Of a stretch of 64,000 nucleotides of DNA, positions 1 through 13,203 are shown one piece after another. Below the pieces are notes generated by a model that was not told where the DNA came from, did not search any database, and saw only the letters and a program-made list of their open reading frames with translations. The position numbers and the translations under genes are program-made. The first letter of the stretch is position 1. The number at the start of each line of letters is the position of its first letter. This DNA comes from Deinococcus grandis (GTDB lineage Bacteria > Deinococcota > Deinococci > Deinococcales > Deinococcaceae), in contig NZ_BCMS01000001.1 of NCBI RefSeq assembly GCF_001485435.1, forward strand, positions 567,501 through 631,500. Direction: 5' to 3'.

Positions 1-1
1 G

Positions 2-474
2 CGGCCCCCACCGCAGCAGCAGACCTGGGACGCCTGGATGCTGGGCTGGCTGCGGCACGCCCTGACGTACTGGCTGGGCACCGGGCTGGCCCCGCAGGAC
101 GCCGCCGGACGGCTGAGCCGCTGGTGGCGGACCATGGAGCCGCTGCTGGCCTCACGGGGGCGACAGACCATCCTGTTCGACGGAAAGCCCGAACACCTGC
201 TGGTGACAGGCGACGATCAGGTCGCGCTGATCGACGTGGAGGACCTGCGCTCGGGTGACGGCCTGATGGATCTCGCCGTGATCGCCCTGCACGAGCCCGC
301 CACGCTGCCGGGCGTGCTGCCGGGTACGCGACCCTGAACGCGCAGGAGGACACGCTGGTGGCGTTCTACATCCTGCTGCGTGCCCTCGCGGCGGCCGAAT
401 GGGACGAGACCCGGCTGGGGGGGCGGCAGCGGGACCGCTTGCTTCAGGTGGCGGCCCGGTCCCTCCCCGCCTGA
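2..474 (+). pseudogene. Aminoglycoside-phosphotransferase-family kinase, 5' partial, frameshifted
   Basis: The reading frame is open from the window edge and the first ATG (38) follows in-frame codons, so the gene starts outside the window. The visible part is the C-terminal lobe of an APH/choline-kinase-like small-molecule kinase: KPEHLL stands where HGDLxxxNLL is expected, and IDVEDLRSGDGLMDL matches the metal-binding DFG-like loop and the helix after it. The frame ends at a TGA at 335-337, but the next frame continues sensibly (YATLNAQEDTLVAFYILLRA) to a TGA at 472-474. One extra G in the G tract at 322-324 would restore the sequence VLPGYATL. It is therefore a one-base deletion, either a real pseudogene or a sequencing error. 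The substrate cannot be inferred. Confidence 0.6.
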
Positions 475-568
475 GCACCGGCCAATCTGCCCGCGCCTGC
501 CAGCGGAGGTCCGTCCGCCCACGCGGAACCCTGAACGCGGTGTAAGGACCGCGCGGGCGGCAGGCTGG

Positions 569-574
569 TATCCT
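569..574 (+). promoter_or_regulatory. -10 box TATCCT, leaderless-type promoter
   Basis: TATCCT lies 6 nt before the ATG at 581. This is the short spacing typical of Deinococcus leaderless transcripts. No Shine-Dalgarno sequence is present in between. Confidence 0.5.
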
Positions 575-580
575 GCGCGC

Positions 581-739
581 ATGGCTTCAGACCGCAATCC
601 TGACACGTCGCACGCGCTGACCTGGGCGCTGATCGTGATTGCCCTGGGCGCGATCATCGGGATTGGCACCGCCGCCGCCCTGCTGGCCCGCAAGGACCGC
701 CCGCTGCCCGACGATCCCGACGCGCCGCTGTTCATCTGA
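581..739 (+). CDS. Small single-pass membrane protein (52 aa)
   Basis: The ATG at 581 is chosen because a TATCCT -10 box sits 6 nt upstream; the frame is open further up but without a plausible start signal. The protein has a short polar N terminus (MASDRNPDTSHA), one hydrophobic helix (about residues 14-37, LTWALIVIALGAIIGIG and following) and a short tail with acidic residues and prolines (DRPLPDDPDAP). No family is recognised. A bidirectional hairpin follows at 755-786. The function is unknown; single-pass membrane topology is all that can be supported. Confidence 0.55.
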   Translation: MASDRNPDTSHALTWALIVIALGAIIGIGTAAALLARKDRPLPDDPDAPLFI

Positions 740-754
740 GCGCGGCACCTGAAC

Positions 755-786
755 GGGGCACCCCTCTACGTCAGAGGTGGTGCCCC
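755..786. terminator. Bidirectional intrinsic terminator-like hairpin
   Basis: GGGGCACC-CCTCT pairs with AGAGG-TGGTGCCCC around a short loop, with one bulged base. It lies between two convergent genes (581-739 and the minus-strand permease ending at 804), so it can serve both. No strong T tract is present. Confidence 0.6.
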
Positions 787-803
787 GCTGGCATTCGTGG
801 GTT

Positions 804-2540
<1,737 letters not shown>

Positions 2541-2640
2541 GTCAGCGCCCCCGCAGGCGTGACGGGAGGAGCGGACAGGGCAGAGGGGTCATCGCCCCCG
2601 ATCATGCGGGCCGCGCCGGGTGGCCCGCATGAAGGTCTCT

Positions 2641-3732
2641 TTAATCCGCCTTGGCCGCGCCCAGCGCCAATCGCGTCAGCGCGCCCCGCAGGACCGCCAC
2701 CGCGCGGTCGTACTCGGCCAGATCCAGCCGCTCCTCGGGCGTGTGGTCCAGCGCGCTGTCCCCCGGACCGTACGCCAGGGTCGGGACCGGCCAGTGGGCG
2801 GCGACCACGTTCATGTCGCTCGTGCCGGTCTTCACCTTGAACACCGGACTCCCGCCCTGCTCGCGGATCGCCACGCGGAACGCCCGCGTCAGCGCGTTGT
2901 CCTTGGGGTGCCGCACCGCCGTCTCGTGCCCCACGAAGGTCAGCTCCAGGCCATCCAGGTCGGCCAGCGCCGCGCGGATCTCGTCTTCGGCCTGCGCGGG
3001 ACTCACACTGACCGGCAGGCGCAGCCCGAAGGTGCCCCACGCCCGCTGGTGCAGCCCGTCCGTGCCCGCCCCCAGGTCCTGAATGGTGGCCTGCACGCCG
3101 CCGAACACGCCGCCCGACTCCCCGGCCCCCGCCGCCCAGGCGCGCACGCGGAACCACGCCTCGGTCAGGTCGTCCCCGGCGCTGCTGCCGTCCCCGGCGG
3201 TGTGGAAGTTCTCCTTGACCGCCTGCGCCTTCACGACCAGCCGCCCCTTGTACCCCAGGGTCAGGCCCTCCCAGGCGCTCGGCTCGCCGATCAGGACCAC
3301 GTCCGGCGTCAGCACCGTGCGGATGTGGCGCGCGCCCCGGCTGCTGGGCGCCTCCTCCTCGGTCGCACAGATCACCACGAACCGCGCCGCCGCCAGCGCC
3401 TCGTCCGGCAGGGTCGCCACGGCTGCCATGAACGCGCACAGCGGCCCCTTGGCGTCCACGCTGCCGCGCCCGTGCAGCACGCCCGCGTCGTCCACCCGCA
3501 CGGGAATCTCGCCCGGCACGGTGTCCATGTGGCCCAGCAGCGCCACCGTCAGCGGCCCGCGCCCCCGCTCGCCCACCGCGTTCCCGGCCTCGTCCACGCG
3601 GGCCTCGAAGCCGCGCGCGGCCATCCAGCCCTGCAGGAACGCCGCGACCTCGGCCTCCTGCCCGGACAGCGAGGGGATCTCCACCGCGCGGATCAGCAGG
3701 TCACGGGCGTCCTGCACGGCACCGTCAGTCAA
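2641..3732 (-). CDS. lysK: [LysW]-lysine/[LysW]-ornithine hydrolase
   Basis: M20-family metallopeptidase that releases lysine (and, in related systems, ornithine) from the carrier protein LysW in the alpha-aminoadipate lysine pathway of Thermus and Deinococcus. Metal-binding and catalytic motifs are visible: GHMDTVPGEIPV (His/Asp, about residue 66), GRGSVDAKGPL (Asp, about 90), CATEEEAPSSRGA (Glu-Glu, about 125) and GTSDMNV near 300. The 363 aa length fits LysK/ArgE-like deacetylases. The start is TTG at 3732, overlapping the stop region of the upstream gene by 8 bases, which implies translational coupling. The closest alternative is an ArgE/DapE-type deacylase, but the motif spacing matches LysK better. 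Confidence 0.85.
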   Translation of the reverse strand: MTDGAVQDARDLLIRAVEIPSLSGQEAEVAAFLQGWMAARGFEARVDEAGNAVGERGRGPLTVALLGHMDTVPGEIPVRVDDAGVLHGRGSVDAKGPLCAFMAAVATLPDEALAAARFVVICATEEEAPSSRGARHIRTVLTPDVVLIGEPSAWEGLTLGYKGRLVVKAQAVKENFHTAGDGSSAGDDLTEAWFRVRAWAAGAGESGGVFGGVQATIQDLGAGTDGLHQRAWGTFGLRLPVSVSPAQAEDEIRAALADLDGLELTFVGHETAVRHPKDNALTRAFRVAIREQGGSPVFKVKTGTSDMNVVAAHWPVPTLAYGPGDSALDHTPEERLDLAEYDRAVAVLRGALTRLALGAAKAD

Positions 3733-4738
3733 CGTCCATCACGCCGGAGCCGTCCCCGACCGCGTGTGCGAGGCTGACGAGCAGGCGCGCGATGTCCGCG
3801 AGGCTCACCAGGGCGATCGTGCCCACGCCGCCCGCCAGCAGCGTCCACAGGCCCGCCGTCCGCTCGCCGCCCGTGAACTGGAAGACCGCCAGCGCCACCG
3901 CGCCCAGGAAGAGCACCACACCCAGCACCCGCAGGCGCCCAGGCAGGCCCGAGGCGAGGTCCGCCTGCCGCGCCAGGGTCGCCGCCGCGCCCGCCGAACC
4001 CCGCAGGGTCGGGGCCACCGGGGTCACCGTGGCCGCCGTGACCGGCGCCGGGGGGGCCGAGGTGGTGGCCGGGGCGGGCGCGGGCCGGGCCTCCGGGGCC
4101 CTGCTCAGGTCGGGTCCCTTCGGGTCGGGCCGGGTGGGGGAGAACGCCGACGAGGAGATCACGACCGGCGTGGGCGCGGGCCGCTCCTGCACCGCCGGGG
4201 CCGGGGCGTCCGGCACCGGGGTGGGGGCCGGGTCGGTGTGCACCGGGGACTGGAGGACCTGCGGTTCGGGCGCGTGCGCGGGCTGCGGGGCCGGACGCTG
4301 CGGTTCCGGCTGCGGCTCGGCCGTTCGGGGCGCCGGTGTCGCGGCCCGGGCAGGAGCGGGCGCGGGGGTGGGCGCCGGGGCGAAGGTCTTCGCGGCGTCC
4401 GGCTGCGGCAGCGGCGAGGTCGGCTGCTCCTTGGCTCGGGCGGTCGCGTCGCGCACCCCGCCGAAGAAGGTCTGCACCGCGCCCGGATCGAAGCCCAGCA
4501 GGCTGGCACTCAGGGCCGTCCCGGCGGGCGTCTCGACCCGCAGGGTGCCCTCCTGATCGCTGTGGATGCGGGTCAGGTCCCGCAGGGTCACGCGGCGCGT
4601 GCCGCCCGCATCCTGAAAGAGCAGCGTGTCGGGCGTCAGGACGAACAGGGCGTCCTCGCGCTCCAGGGCGCTCAGGGGGGCGTCGGTCAATCCAAGGTCA
4701 CGCAGGGTCTGCGCGGCGCGGTCACTGGGCTGGGTCAT
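3725..4738 (-). CDS. Hypothetical protein: N-terminal soluble domain, Pro/Ala-rich linker, two C-terminal TM helices
   Basis: 337 aa. Residues 1-95 form a compact domain with a beta-rich pattern (DALFVLTPDTLLFQDAGG, RRVTLRDLTRIHSDQEGTL) that resembles PH-like membrane-associated folds, but no family is assigned. Residues 100-255 are a low-complexity Pro/Ala/Thr linker. Two hydrophobic helices follow (VLGVVLFLGAVALAVFQF and LLAGGVGTIALVSLADI), with a short tail. The gene overlaps lysK by 8 bases and precedes it, so the two are probably co-transcribed. A functional link to lysine synthesis is not evident. Confidence 0.65.
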   Translation of the reverse strand: MTQPSDRAAQTLRDLGLTDAPLSALEREDALFVLTPDTLLFQDAGGTRRVTLRDLTRIHSDQEGTLRVETPAGTALSASLLGFDPGAVQTFFGGVRDATARAKEQPTSPLPQPDAAKTFAPAPTPAPAPARAATPAPRTAEPQPEPQRPAPQPAHAPEPQVLQSPVHTDPAPTPVPDAPAPAVQERPAPTPVVISSSAFSPTRPDPKGPDLSRAPEARPAPAPATTSAPPAPVTAATVTPVAPTLRGSAGAAATLARQADLASGLPGRLRVLGVVLFLGAVALAVFQFTGGERTAGLWTLLAGGVGTIALVSLADIARLLVSLAHAVGDGSGVMDVD

Positions 4739-4898
4739 GATCGGCTCCTTCCTCGGCGCCCGGAACGTCCGGCGCGCTTCACTGCGTCACAGCATAGCGG
4801 GCAGCGCCCGGCGCGGCGGAACCGCGCCACTCAACGTGAAGGGACGCCGCGCGCGCCTCTCACCCCGCCGCCCGCCCGCGCGGCCCAGACTGGGCGGC

Positions 4899-5156
4899 AT
4901 GACCGACAACAGGTACGGGGACGCGCCCCTGGGCAAGAGCGTCGAGGAGATCGAGCAGGAGAGCGGCAACGTCGTGAACAGCCCCGCCACAGGTGAAGCC
5001 CGCCGCGCCGAGGAGGCGCCCGTCGTGCCCGCCCTGGTGACCGGCACGGGCAGCGGCGTGATCGCCGCCGTGCGCCCTGACGCGCTCATCGAGTCCGGTG
5101 ACGACGCCGACGACGGCCGCGCCCGCGAGAACCGCGACGCCAGCGAAGAGAGCTGA
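4899..5156 (+). CDS. Small acidic hypothetical protein (85 aa)
   Basis: The start is ATG at 4899 (MTDNRYGDAPLGKSVEEIEQ). The protein is hydrophilic and acidic, has no Cys and no hydrophobic segment, and ends in a charged low-complexity tail (SGDDADDGRARENRDASEES). It is likely to be largely disordered. No family is recognised. A strong terminator follows at 5170, so it forms its own transcription unit, running divergently from the minus-strand pair that ends with lysK. Confidence 0.6.
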   Translation: MTDNRYGDAPLGKSVEEIEQESGNVVNSPATGEARRAEEAPVVPALVTGTGSGVIAAVRPDALIESGDDADDGRARENRDASEES

Positions 5157-5169
5157 AGCCGTTCCTGTC

Positions 5170-5207
5170 GGCGCGGCCCGGGTCCATGCCTGGGCCGCGC
5201 CGCTTTT
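5170..5207 (+). terminator. Intrinsic terminator
   Basis: GGCGCGGCCC (5170-5179) pairs perfectly with GGGCCGCGCC (5192-5201), followed by GC and TTTT. It lies directly after the gene at 4899-5156. Confidence 0.8.
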
Positions 5208-5243
5208 CTGGACGGCCCCGCCCGGCGCGGCCGGGCACCCCGG

Positions 5244-5249
5244 TAAGCT
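5244..5249 (+). promoter_or_regulatory. -10 box TAAGCT of purEK
   Basis: TAAGCT is 7 nt before the GTG start of purE, the spacing seen for many genes in this window. It implies a leaderless purEK mRNA. Confidence 0.5.
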
Positions 5250-5256
5250 GCGGGGC

Positions 5257-5798
<542 letters not shown>

Positions 5799-5802
<4 letters not shown>

Positions 5803-6947
5803 ATACGCCTACATCCGGCACCACGCTGGGCCGCGACCTGACGCTGGGCATCCTGGGGGGCGGGCAGCTGGCGCAGATGCTCGCGCTGGCCGCGCTGCCG
5901 CTGGGCGTGCGCGTGACCGTCCTGGAACCCGACGCGCAGGCCCCTGCGCGCCTGTGCGCCCGCCACCTGCACGCCCCGTACACCGACCCGGCCGGGCTGG
6001 ATGAGCTGGCCGCGTGCGACGCGGTCACGCTGGAATTCGAGAACATTCCCGTGGAGGCCCTCGCCGCGCTGGAGGGCCGCGTGCCGGTGCGCCCGGCGGG
6101 GTCGCTGCTGGCCCGCAGCAAGCACCGCGCCCGCGAGAAGCAGGCCCTGCGCGAGGCCGGGGCCACCACCGCGCCTTTCGAGATCATCGAGACCGAGGGG
6201 GACCTGGACGGCGCCCTGGCGCGCGTGGGTGGGCGCGGCATCCTGAAGACCAGCGAACTCGGCTATGACGGCAAGGGGCAGGCCCGCGTGAACACGGACG
6301 CCGACCTGCGCGCCGCCTGGAATGACCTGGGCCGCGTGCCGTGCGTGCTGGAGGGCTTCGTGACCTTCGAGCGCGAGGTGAGCCTCGCCGTGGCGCGCAC
6401 ACCGTCCGGGCAGGTGGCCTTCGGGCCGCTCGTCGAGAACGTGCACCGGGACGGCATCCTGCGCACCAGCGTGTACCCCGCCCACGTCCCGGACGGCACC
6501 GGGGCCCGCGCCCGCGAGCTGGCCCGCGCCGTCGCGGACGCCTGGGCGCTGGAGGGCCTGATCACCCTGGAGTTCTTCCAGTTGCCCGGCGGGGACCTGC
6601 TGGTGAACGAGGTCGCGCCGCGCGTGCACAACAGCGGGCACCTCACGCAGGACGGCGGCGGCCTCAGCCAATTCGAGGCGCAGGTGCGCGCCGTGCTCGA
6701 CCTCCCCCTGAGCGACTGGGCACCGCTGCACCCCACCGCCATGCTGAACGTCGTCGGCGTGGACGCCCCGGACGGGCAGGCCCTGGAACCCGACTGGGCC
6801 GCGATTGACGCCACGCCGGGCACGCGCGTGCACCTGTACCACAAGGCCCACCGCCACGGGCGGAAGGTGGGGCACGTGAACCTCGTCGCGCCGGATCCCG
6901 AGACGCTGCGGGCCCGGTTGGCCAGCCTGGAACCCCTGGTTCCCTAA
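5799..6947 (+). CDS. purK: 5-(carboxyamino)imidazole ribonucleotide synthase
   Basis: ATP-grasp enzyme that makes N5-CAIR from AIR, bicarbonate and ATP and supplies PurE. 382 aa, normal length. The N-terminal nucleotide-binding fold has LGILGGGQLAQMLALAA. The ATP-grasp region includes ILKTSELGYDGKGQARV (about 150) and EGFVTFEREVSLAVAR. The C-terminal part has LVNEVAPRVHNSGHLTQDG, the family's Mg-binding and signature stretch. The ATG at 5799 overlaps the purE stop (ATGA). No terminator hairpin was found before the next gene. Confidence 0.95.
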
Positions 6948-7012
6948 GCGCACCGTAAAGGCAGGTCAGGGTTCCCGCAACCTCCGCTCACGGCCCGTCA
7001 GGCGCCCCTGCC

Positions 7013-7018
7013 TACGCT
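7013..7018 (+). promoter_or_regulatory. -10 box TACGCT
   Basis: TACGCT lies 7 nt before the GTG start at 7026. It gives the VanW-family gene its own leaderless-type promoter downstream of purEK. Confidence 0.5.
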
Positions 7019-7025
7019 GAGAACT

Positions 7026-8174
7026 GTGAAGCGTCTTCTGACCACCCTGACCCTTGCCCTGGTCGCCACCGCCCACGCGGCCGACTTCAAACTGATCCTG
7101 AAAGACGAGGTCAGCACCATCCGCAAGGGTGAGCTGAAGACCACGGACATCGTGAAATCCTGGGCGGTGCCCGCCGCCGGCGTGCAGGCGACTCGCAAGG
7201 TGAAGCGGCTGAGCACCACCATCACGCCCATCCTCGACCGGATGCAGAAGACCATCGACGCCCGCAAGCCCAAACCCGCCGTGTTCCGTAACGTAAACGG
7301 TAGCTGGGTCGCCACCGACCAGACCGGCTGGACCCTGGACCGCGCCGCCACCAAGGCCAACCTCCTGAAAGCCATCCTGAGCGGCAAGGACACCGCGCAG
7401 GTGGTCGTCAAGCGCGCCGTCCCCGACCGCAGCGTGAAACTCCTCGCCCAGCGGGGCGTCCTGTGGCACGTCGCGACCGGCACGAGCAACTACGCGGGCA
7501 GCCCCGACTTCCGCGAGAAGAACATCCTCGTCGGCGCGAGCAAACTCGACAACTTCTTCATCGCGCCCGGCCACGAATTCAACTTCAACGAGGAGATCGG
7601 GCAGATCGACGCCAGCACCGGCTTCGTGAAGGGCTTCGTGATCAGCGGCGGGACCCTGAGCAAGGAGGACGGCGGCGGCATCTGCCAGGTCAGCACCACC
7701 ATCTTCCGCGCGCTGTACGCGGCGGGCCTGCCCATCACCGAACGGCACGAACACAGCCACCGCGTGAAGTACTACGACCCGGTCGGCTTCGAGGCCACCG
7801 TGTACGCCCCCAGCAAGAACCTGCGCATGAAGAACGACACCGGCAAGCACCTGTTCATCCAGGCCGCCTGGGACACCCGCGCCCAGACCCTGCGCTTCGA
7901 CGTGTTCGGCGCGAACACCGGCCGCACCGTGAACATCAGCAAGCCCGTCATCACCAACTTCAAGGCCCCCGCCGACCCCAGCTACACCCCCGACGACCGC
8001 GTCGCGCCCGGCGGCCGCCGCCTGCTCGACACGCCCATGCAGGGCATGACCAGCGTCATCACCCGCACCGTCAAGGCCGGCGGGAAGGTCGTCAGCAAGG
8101 ACACCCTCAAGAGCGTCTACAAACCCTGGGGCGCCGTGTACGGCGTGAACCCCAAGGACAAGCGCCTGAACTGA
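7026..8174 (+). CDS. VanW-family exported protein
   Basis: 382 aa with an N-terminal signal peptide (MKRLLTTLTLALVATAHAA, predicted cleavage after AHA or HAA). A putative peptidoglycan-binding-like domain of VanW proteins fills about residues 20-150. The VanW domain proper is about residues 150-290, with NFNEEIGQIDASTGFVKGFV, the hallmark DGGGICQVSTTIFRA, and ERHEHSHRVKYYDP. VanW proteins accompany some glycopeptide-resistance and cell-envelope loci, but the biochemical role of this family is not established. No van genes are nearby, so resistance is not implied. A strong hairpin follows the gene. Confidence 0.85.
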   Translation: MKRLLTTLTLALVATAHAADFKLILKDEVSTIRKGELKTTDIVKSWAVPAAGVQATRKVKRLSTTITPILDRMQKTIDARKPKPAVFRNVNGSWVATDQTGWTLDRAATKANLLKAILSGKDTAQVVVKRAVPDRSVKLLAQRGVLWHVATGTSNYAGSPDFREKNILVGASKLDNFFIAPGHEFNFNEEIGQIDASTGFVKGFVISGGTLSKEDGGGICQVSTTIFRALYAAGLPITERHEHSHRVKYYDPVGFEATVYAPSKNLRMKNDTGKHLFIQAAWDTRAQTLRFDVFGANTGRTVNISKPVITNFKAPADPSYTPDDRVAPGGRRLLDTPMQGMTSVITRTVKAGGKVVSKDTLKSVYKPWGAVYGVNPKDKRLN

Positions 8175-8187
8175 ACCCGGCAGCACA

Positions 8188-8216
8188 GGGCCCACCTCTG
8201 ACCTGGAGGTGGGCCC
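8188..8216. terminator. Bidirectional intrinsic terminator hairpin
   Basis: GGGCCCACCTC (8188-8198) pairs perfectly with GAGGTGGGCCC (8206-8216) around a 7-nt loop. It sits between convergent genes (VanW-family on plus, ABM protein on minus). Confidence 0.8.
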
Positions 8217-8228
8217 CTGCCTGCGGCG

Positions 8229-8812
8229 TTACCGTCCGCCGCGCAGCCACGGCGTCGCCCAGCGGGTCACGGCGGGCATCACGACGTAGGTCATGAGCAG
8301 CACGACCACGATCATCTGCGGAATGGCGCGGATCGGCATGGGATAGTGGCCCAGCCAGGGTTTCAGGGCCTCGCCGAACAGCCAGGACGTGCTGACGCTC
8401 ACCGGGTACAGCGCCGCCAGGGTCAGCAGGGCCATCTTCCAGCGGGGCGGCTGGCGCAGGGTCGCGGCGGCCGGCGGCGTGAACCAGAAGTCCAGGCCCG
8501 GCTGCTTCTCGAAACTGACGTGCTCATCGACCAGCGGCGCGATGCGGTCCAGCCACGCCGCCCGCTCGGGCGACAGTTCCCAGGCGGCGGCGCTCGTCAG
8601 CGTGTCGAAGCGGGCGAGCAGCGTGTACTCCTGCTCGCCCGGCACGGGGCGGATCACGCCGGTGCCCCGGTGGCCGGGCAGGCGGGCCAGCAGCGCGTTC
8701 GCCTCGGCGAGCAGCGTCTCGTACGCGGCCTCCTGTCCGGGGCGGATGCGGCGGCGGACGACCAGACTGACCGGGTCGCTGGGCTGATGCCCCTCGAACT
8801 GGAGCGGCTCGC

Positions 8813-8816
<4 letters not shown>
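8229..8816 (-). CDS. Antibiotic biosynthesis monooxygenase (ABM)-like domain membrane protein
   Basis: 195 aa. Residues 15-110 look like a dimeric alpha/beta-barrel ABM domain (SLVVRRRIRPGQEAAYETLL, EYTLLARFDTLTSAAAWELS), the group of ABM-superfamily proteins (COG3224-like) that carry a membrane tail. Two hydrophobic helices follow (MALLTLAALYPVSVSTSWLF and AIPQMIVVVLLMTYVVMPAV). The ATG at 8816 overlaps the stop of the EamA gene by 4 bases (ATGA), making it the last gene of a hisD-EamA-ABM run. The substrate and any catalytic activity are unknown; a sensing or quinone-related role is only inference. Confidence 0.7.
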
Positions 8817-9708
<892 letters not shown>

Positions 9709-9712
<4 letters not shown>

Positions 9713-11019
9713 GAGAGGCGGCTTTCGATCGCGCGGGCGTGCGCCTCGAGGCCCTCGGCGCGGGCCAGGGTCGCCCCGGCCGGACCGATGCGGCGCAGCG
9801 CGCCCTCGTTCAGGCCCACCACCGAGATGATGTTCTGGAAGTCCCGCACGTTCACCGGGCTCATGAAGCGCGCCGTGCCGCCGGTCGGCATGACGTGACT
9901 GGGGCCCGCCACGTAGTCGCCCAGCGCCTCCATGCTCGCCTCGCCCACGAACACGCCCCCGGCGCGCTGCACGAGGCCCAGCAGGCTCCACGGGTCACGG
10001 GTTAGGAGGCACAGGTGCTCGGGGGCGTACAGGTTCGCCAGCTCCACGGCCTCCTCCAGCGTGCCCGCCAGGATGACCTTCATGCGGGCCTGCACGCTGT
10101 CGCGCGCCCAGCCGCGGTTCGGTTCCGGCAGGGCCTCCAGCTGCCCACTGAGTTCCGCCTGCACCCGGATCAGCAGCTCGCGGCTGGTGGAGACGAGCAC
10201 GGGTTCCGCGCCGTTGTGCTCCGCCTGCGCCAGCAGATCGGCCGCCACGAAGCGCGGGTCGGCGCTGTCGTCCGCCACGACCAGCGTCTCGGTCGGGCCG
10301 GGCAGGCTCTCGATGCCGGTCTGGCCGTACACCATCCGCTTGGCGATCACCACGAACAGGTTCCCGGGACCCGCGACCTTGTCCACCGCGCCGATGCTCG
10401 CCGTGCCGTACGCCAGCGCCGCGATGGCCTGCGCGCCGCCCACCCGGAACACCTGCGTGATCCCCAGTTCGCGCGCCGCGACGAGGATGGCCGGGTGCAC
10501 GCTCCCGTCCCGCGCGGGCGGCGTGGTCACCACGATGTCCGGCACGCCCGCCACCTGCGCGGGCACCGCCGTGTGAATCAGCGTGCTGATCAGCGGGGCC
10601 AGCCCGCCCGGTACGTACACGCCCACCCGCGAGAGCGGCCGCACGAGCTGCCCCAGCGCGCCGTCCGGGCCGTGGTTCAGGAACCCGTGCGCGGGCTGCT
10701 GCTCGTAGAAGGCCCGCACGCGCCGGATCGCCGTGAGGATCGCCTCATGCAGGTCCGGGGCGACCTGCGCGGCGGCCAGTTCCGCCTCCGGCACGCGCAA
10801 CTCGGCGGGGCGGTGGCCGTCCAGCCGCTCGGTCCAGTCGCGCAGCGCGTCGTCCCCGCGCGCGCGGACATCACTCAGGATGCGCTCGACGACCTGCGCG
10901 GGACTCAGCGCCTCGCCGAAGGTCGCCTCGATACGGGCCAGGACGGCGTCGGGAACGGGAATCTCATTGAACGTCCGCGTCAGGGCGGACCGGGCCTCTT
11001 GGCCTTGCAGCACTTGCAT
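9709..11019 (-). CDS. hisD: Histidinol dehydrogenase
   Basis: Zn-dependent NAD enzyme that carries out the last two steps of histidine synthesis (histidinol to histidine). 436 aa, standard size. Clear motifs: RVGVYVPGGLAPLISTLIHT (about 115), FRVGGAQAIAALAYGT, VDKVAGPGNLFVVIAKR (nucleotide-binding region), GPTETLVVADDSADP, DLLAQAEHNG with the Zn-binding Gln/His, and the C-terminal YVAGPSHVMPTGGTARF. The ATG at 11019 is preceded by a GGAG Shine-Dalgarno 5 nt upstream; this excludes the longer open frame. Other his genes are not in the window, so the pathway is dispersed. Confidence 0.95.
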
Positions 11020-11361
11020 CGTCACTCCAGTAGACAGGGGAGAGGAGGGTGGGGGAAGCGGCGCCCCACACGCGGGGCGGGCCGGGGTCCATCGTGGCAC
11101 CTGCCGCCCGGCGCGGCCCACCCACAGGTCTGGGCAGGCCGGACGGCAGGGACGGCTCAGGAGCGGGCTTCACACGCGAGTCACGGGATTTCATACCAGT
11201 CAGGGCTGCCCGGTGGCCCCCTCAGCCTTCCGTCGCTCCGCTCCACTGCTGCGCAGCTCTTCGAGTCCCTCCCTCTCTGCGGAGCAGCTCTGCGAGTCCC
11301 ACGGGGGGAGAGGGGAAAACGGACGGCGATCACGTGGGAATCGAGTCATGTTCATCCCGGC
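11020..11361. other. Intergenic region upstream of hisD
   Basis: About 340 bases without a credible gene. It holds the hisD leader with its GGAG site and repeat fragments around 11221-11300. No riboswitch or leader-peptide attenuator could be recognised; in particular no run of His codons is visible in a short ORF. The hisD promoter was not pinned down. Confidence 0.5.
11221..11300. repeat. Degenerate fragment of the short non-coding repeat family
   Basis: GCGCAGCTCTTCGAGTC (11251-11267) and GCGGAGCAGCTCTGCGAGTC (11279-11298) repeat each other. They match the module GCAGAGCAGCTCTACGAGTC in the repeat at 13204-13360 and, reversed, the copy at 53261-53338. The upstream CGTCGCTCCGCTCC resembles the variable centre of the copy at 30583-30716. 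Confidence 0.45.
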
Positions 11362-11978
11362 TCACACCCGGCGGCGGCGTTCGCGGCCCTGCACGGTGCG
11401 GCGCCCGGCGGGCTGCGCGTTCGCCTCGACCGGACCGAAATCGGTCGGCTGGATCAGGCGCATCAGGCGGTGCGGCGCGGCCTGCTCGACGTACACGTAG
11501 GCGTTGCCGGGCCGCAGGAAGTACCCGCTGCACGGCGTGCCGTCCACCTCGGCGTCCGCGAGGCGCTGGATCAGGACGCGCCCGCCGGTCAGCTGGGCGT
11601 GCGTCCGCTCGGGGCCGCCGCCGTCCTGCGCGGTCAGCTGCCGCAGCCACAGCAGCAGACTGACCGGGTCGTGGTACTCGGTCGTCAGGGGCTGCGTGGC
11701 CTCGTCGCGGCCCTGGCGCAGCGTGATCAGGCCCACGCGGCGGTCGAAGCTCACCTCGAAGCCGGGCCGGCCGCGTCCGTCGCCCTCGGCGTACCCGAGG
11801 CTGGTCAGCAGGCGGGGGTGCATGCGGCTGGTCTGCACGCGCCGCACGCCGGGCAGCACCCCGCCGAAATCGGTCTGCACGCGCGCCACCAGGGCGCTGC
11901 GTTCGCCGTGCAGCGCCCACTGCTGCTCGCCCGCGTAGCGCCCGCCCAGCGACAGGGTCAGACTGAACGCCTCGGGGG

Positions 11979-11982
<4 letters not shown>
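11362..11982 (-). CDS. DUF3108-like hypothetical protein, probable CTG start
   Basis: Reading upstream of the first GTG (11889) the frame stays open and protein-like (LTPEAFSLTLSLGGRYAGEQ) up to a CTG at 11980-11982. That CTG overlaps the deoB stop as CTGA, mirroring the ATGA/GTGA couplings elsewhere here, so the likely product is 206 aa rather than 175. The body has a beta-rich pattern and the stretch YHDPVSLLLWLRQL, which resembles the DPLSxLYYLR signature of DUF3108 proteins, usually envelope-associated. No obvious signal peptide is present. The C terminus is very Arg-rich (RTVQGRERRRRV). Family membership is a moderate inference; the function is unknown. Confidence 0.6.
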
Positions 11983-13154
<1,172 letters not shown>

Positions 13155-13160
13155 GCCCCC

Positions 13161-13166
13161 AGTCTA
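13161..13166 (-). promoter_or_regulatory. -10 box TAGACT of deoB
   Basis: On the minus strand TAGACT stands 6 nt before the ATG of deoB, implying a leaderless mRNA. Confidence 0.55.
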
Positions 13167-13203
13167 GCCCCGCGTGCGCCTGCCCGCCGCGGACGGGCGC
13201 TTC

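Noticed and set aside
7026..8174. Vancomycin resistance locus
   Set aside because: A lone VanW-family gene without vanHAX or a VanRS pair gives no support for glycopeptide resistance.
11020..11361. Attenuator or T-box upstream of hisD
   Set aside because: There is no His-codon leader peptide or T-box core, and the region holds repeat fragments instead.
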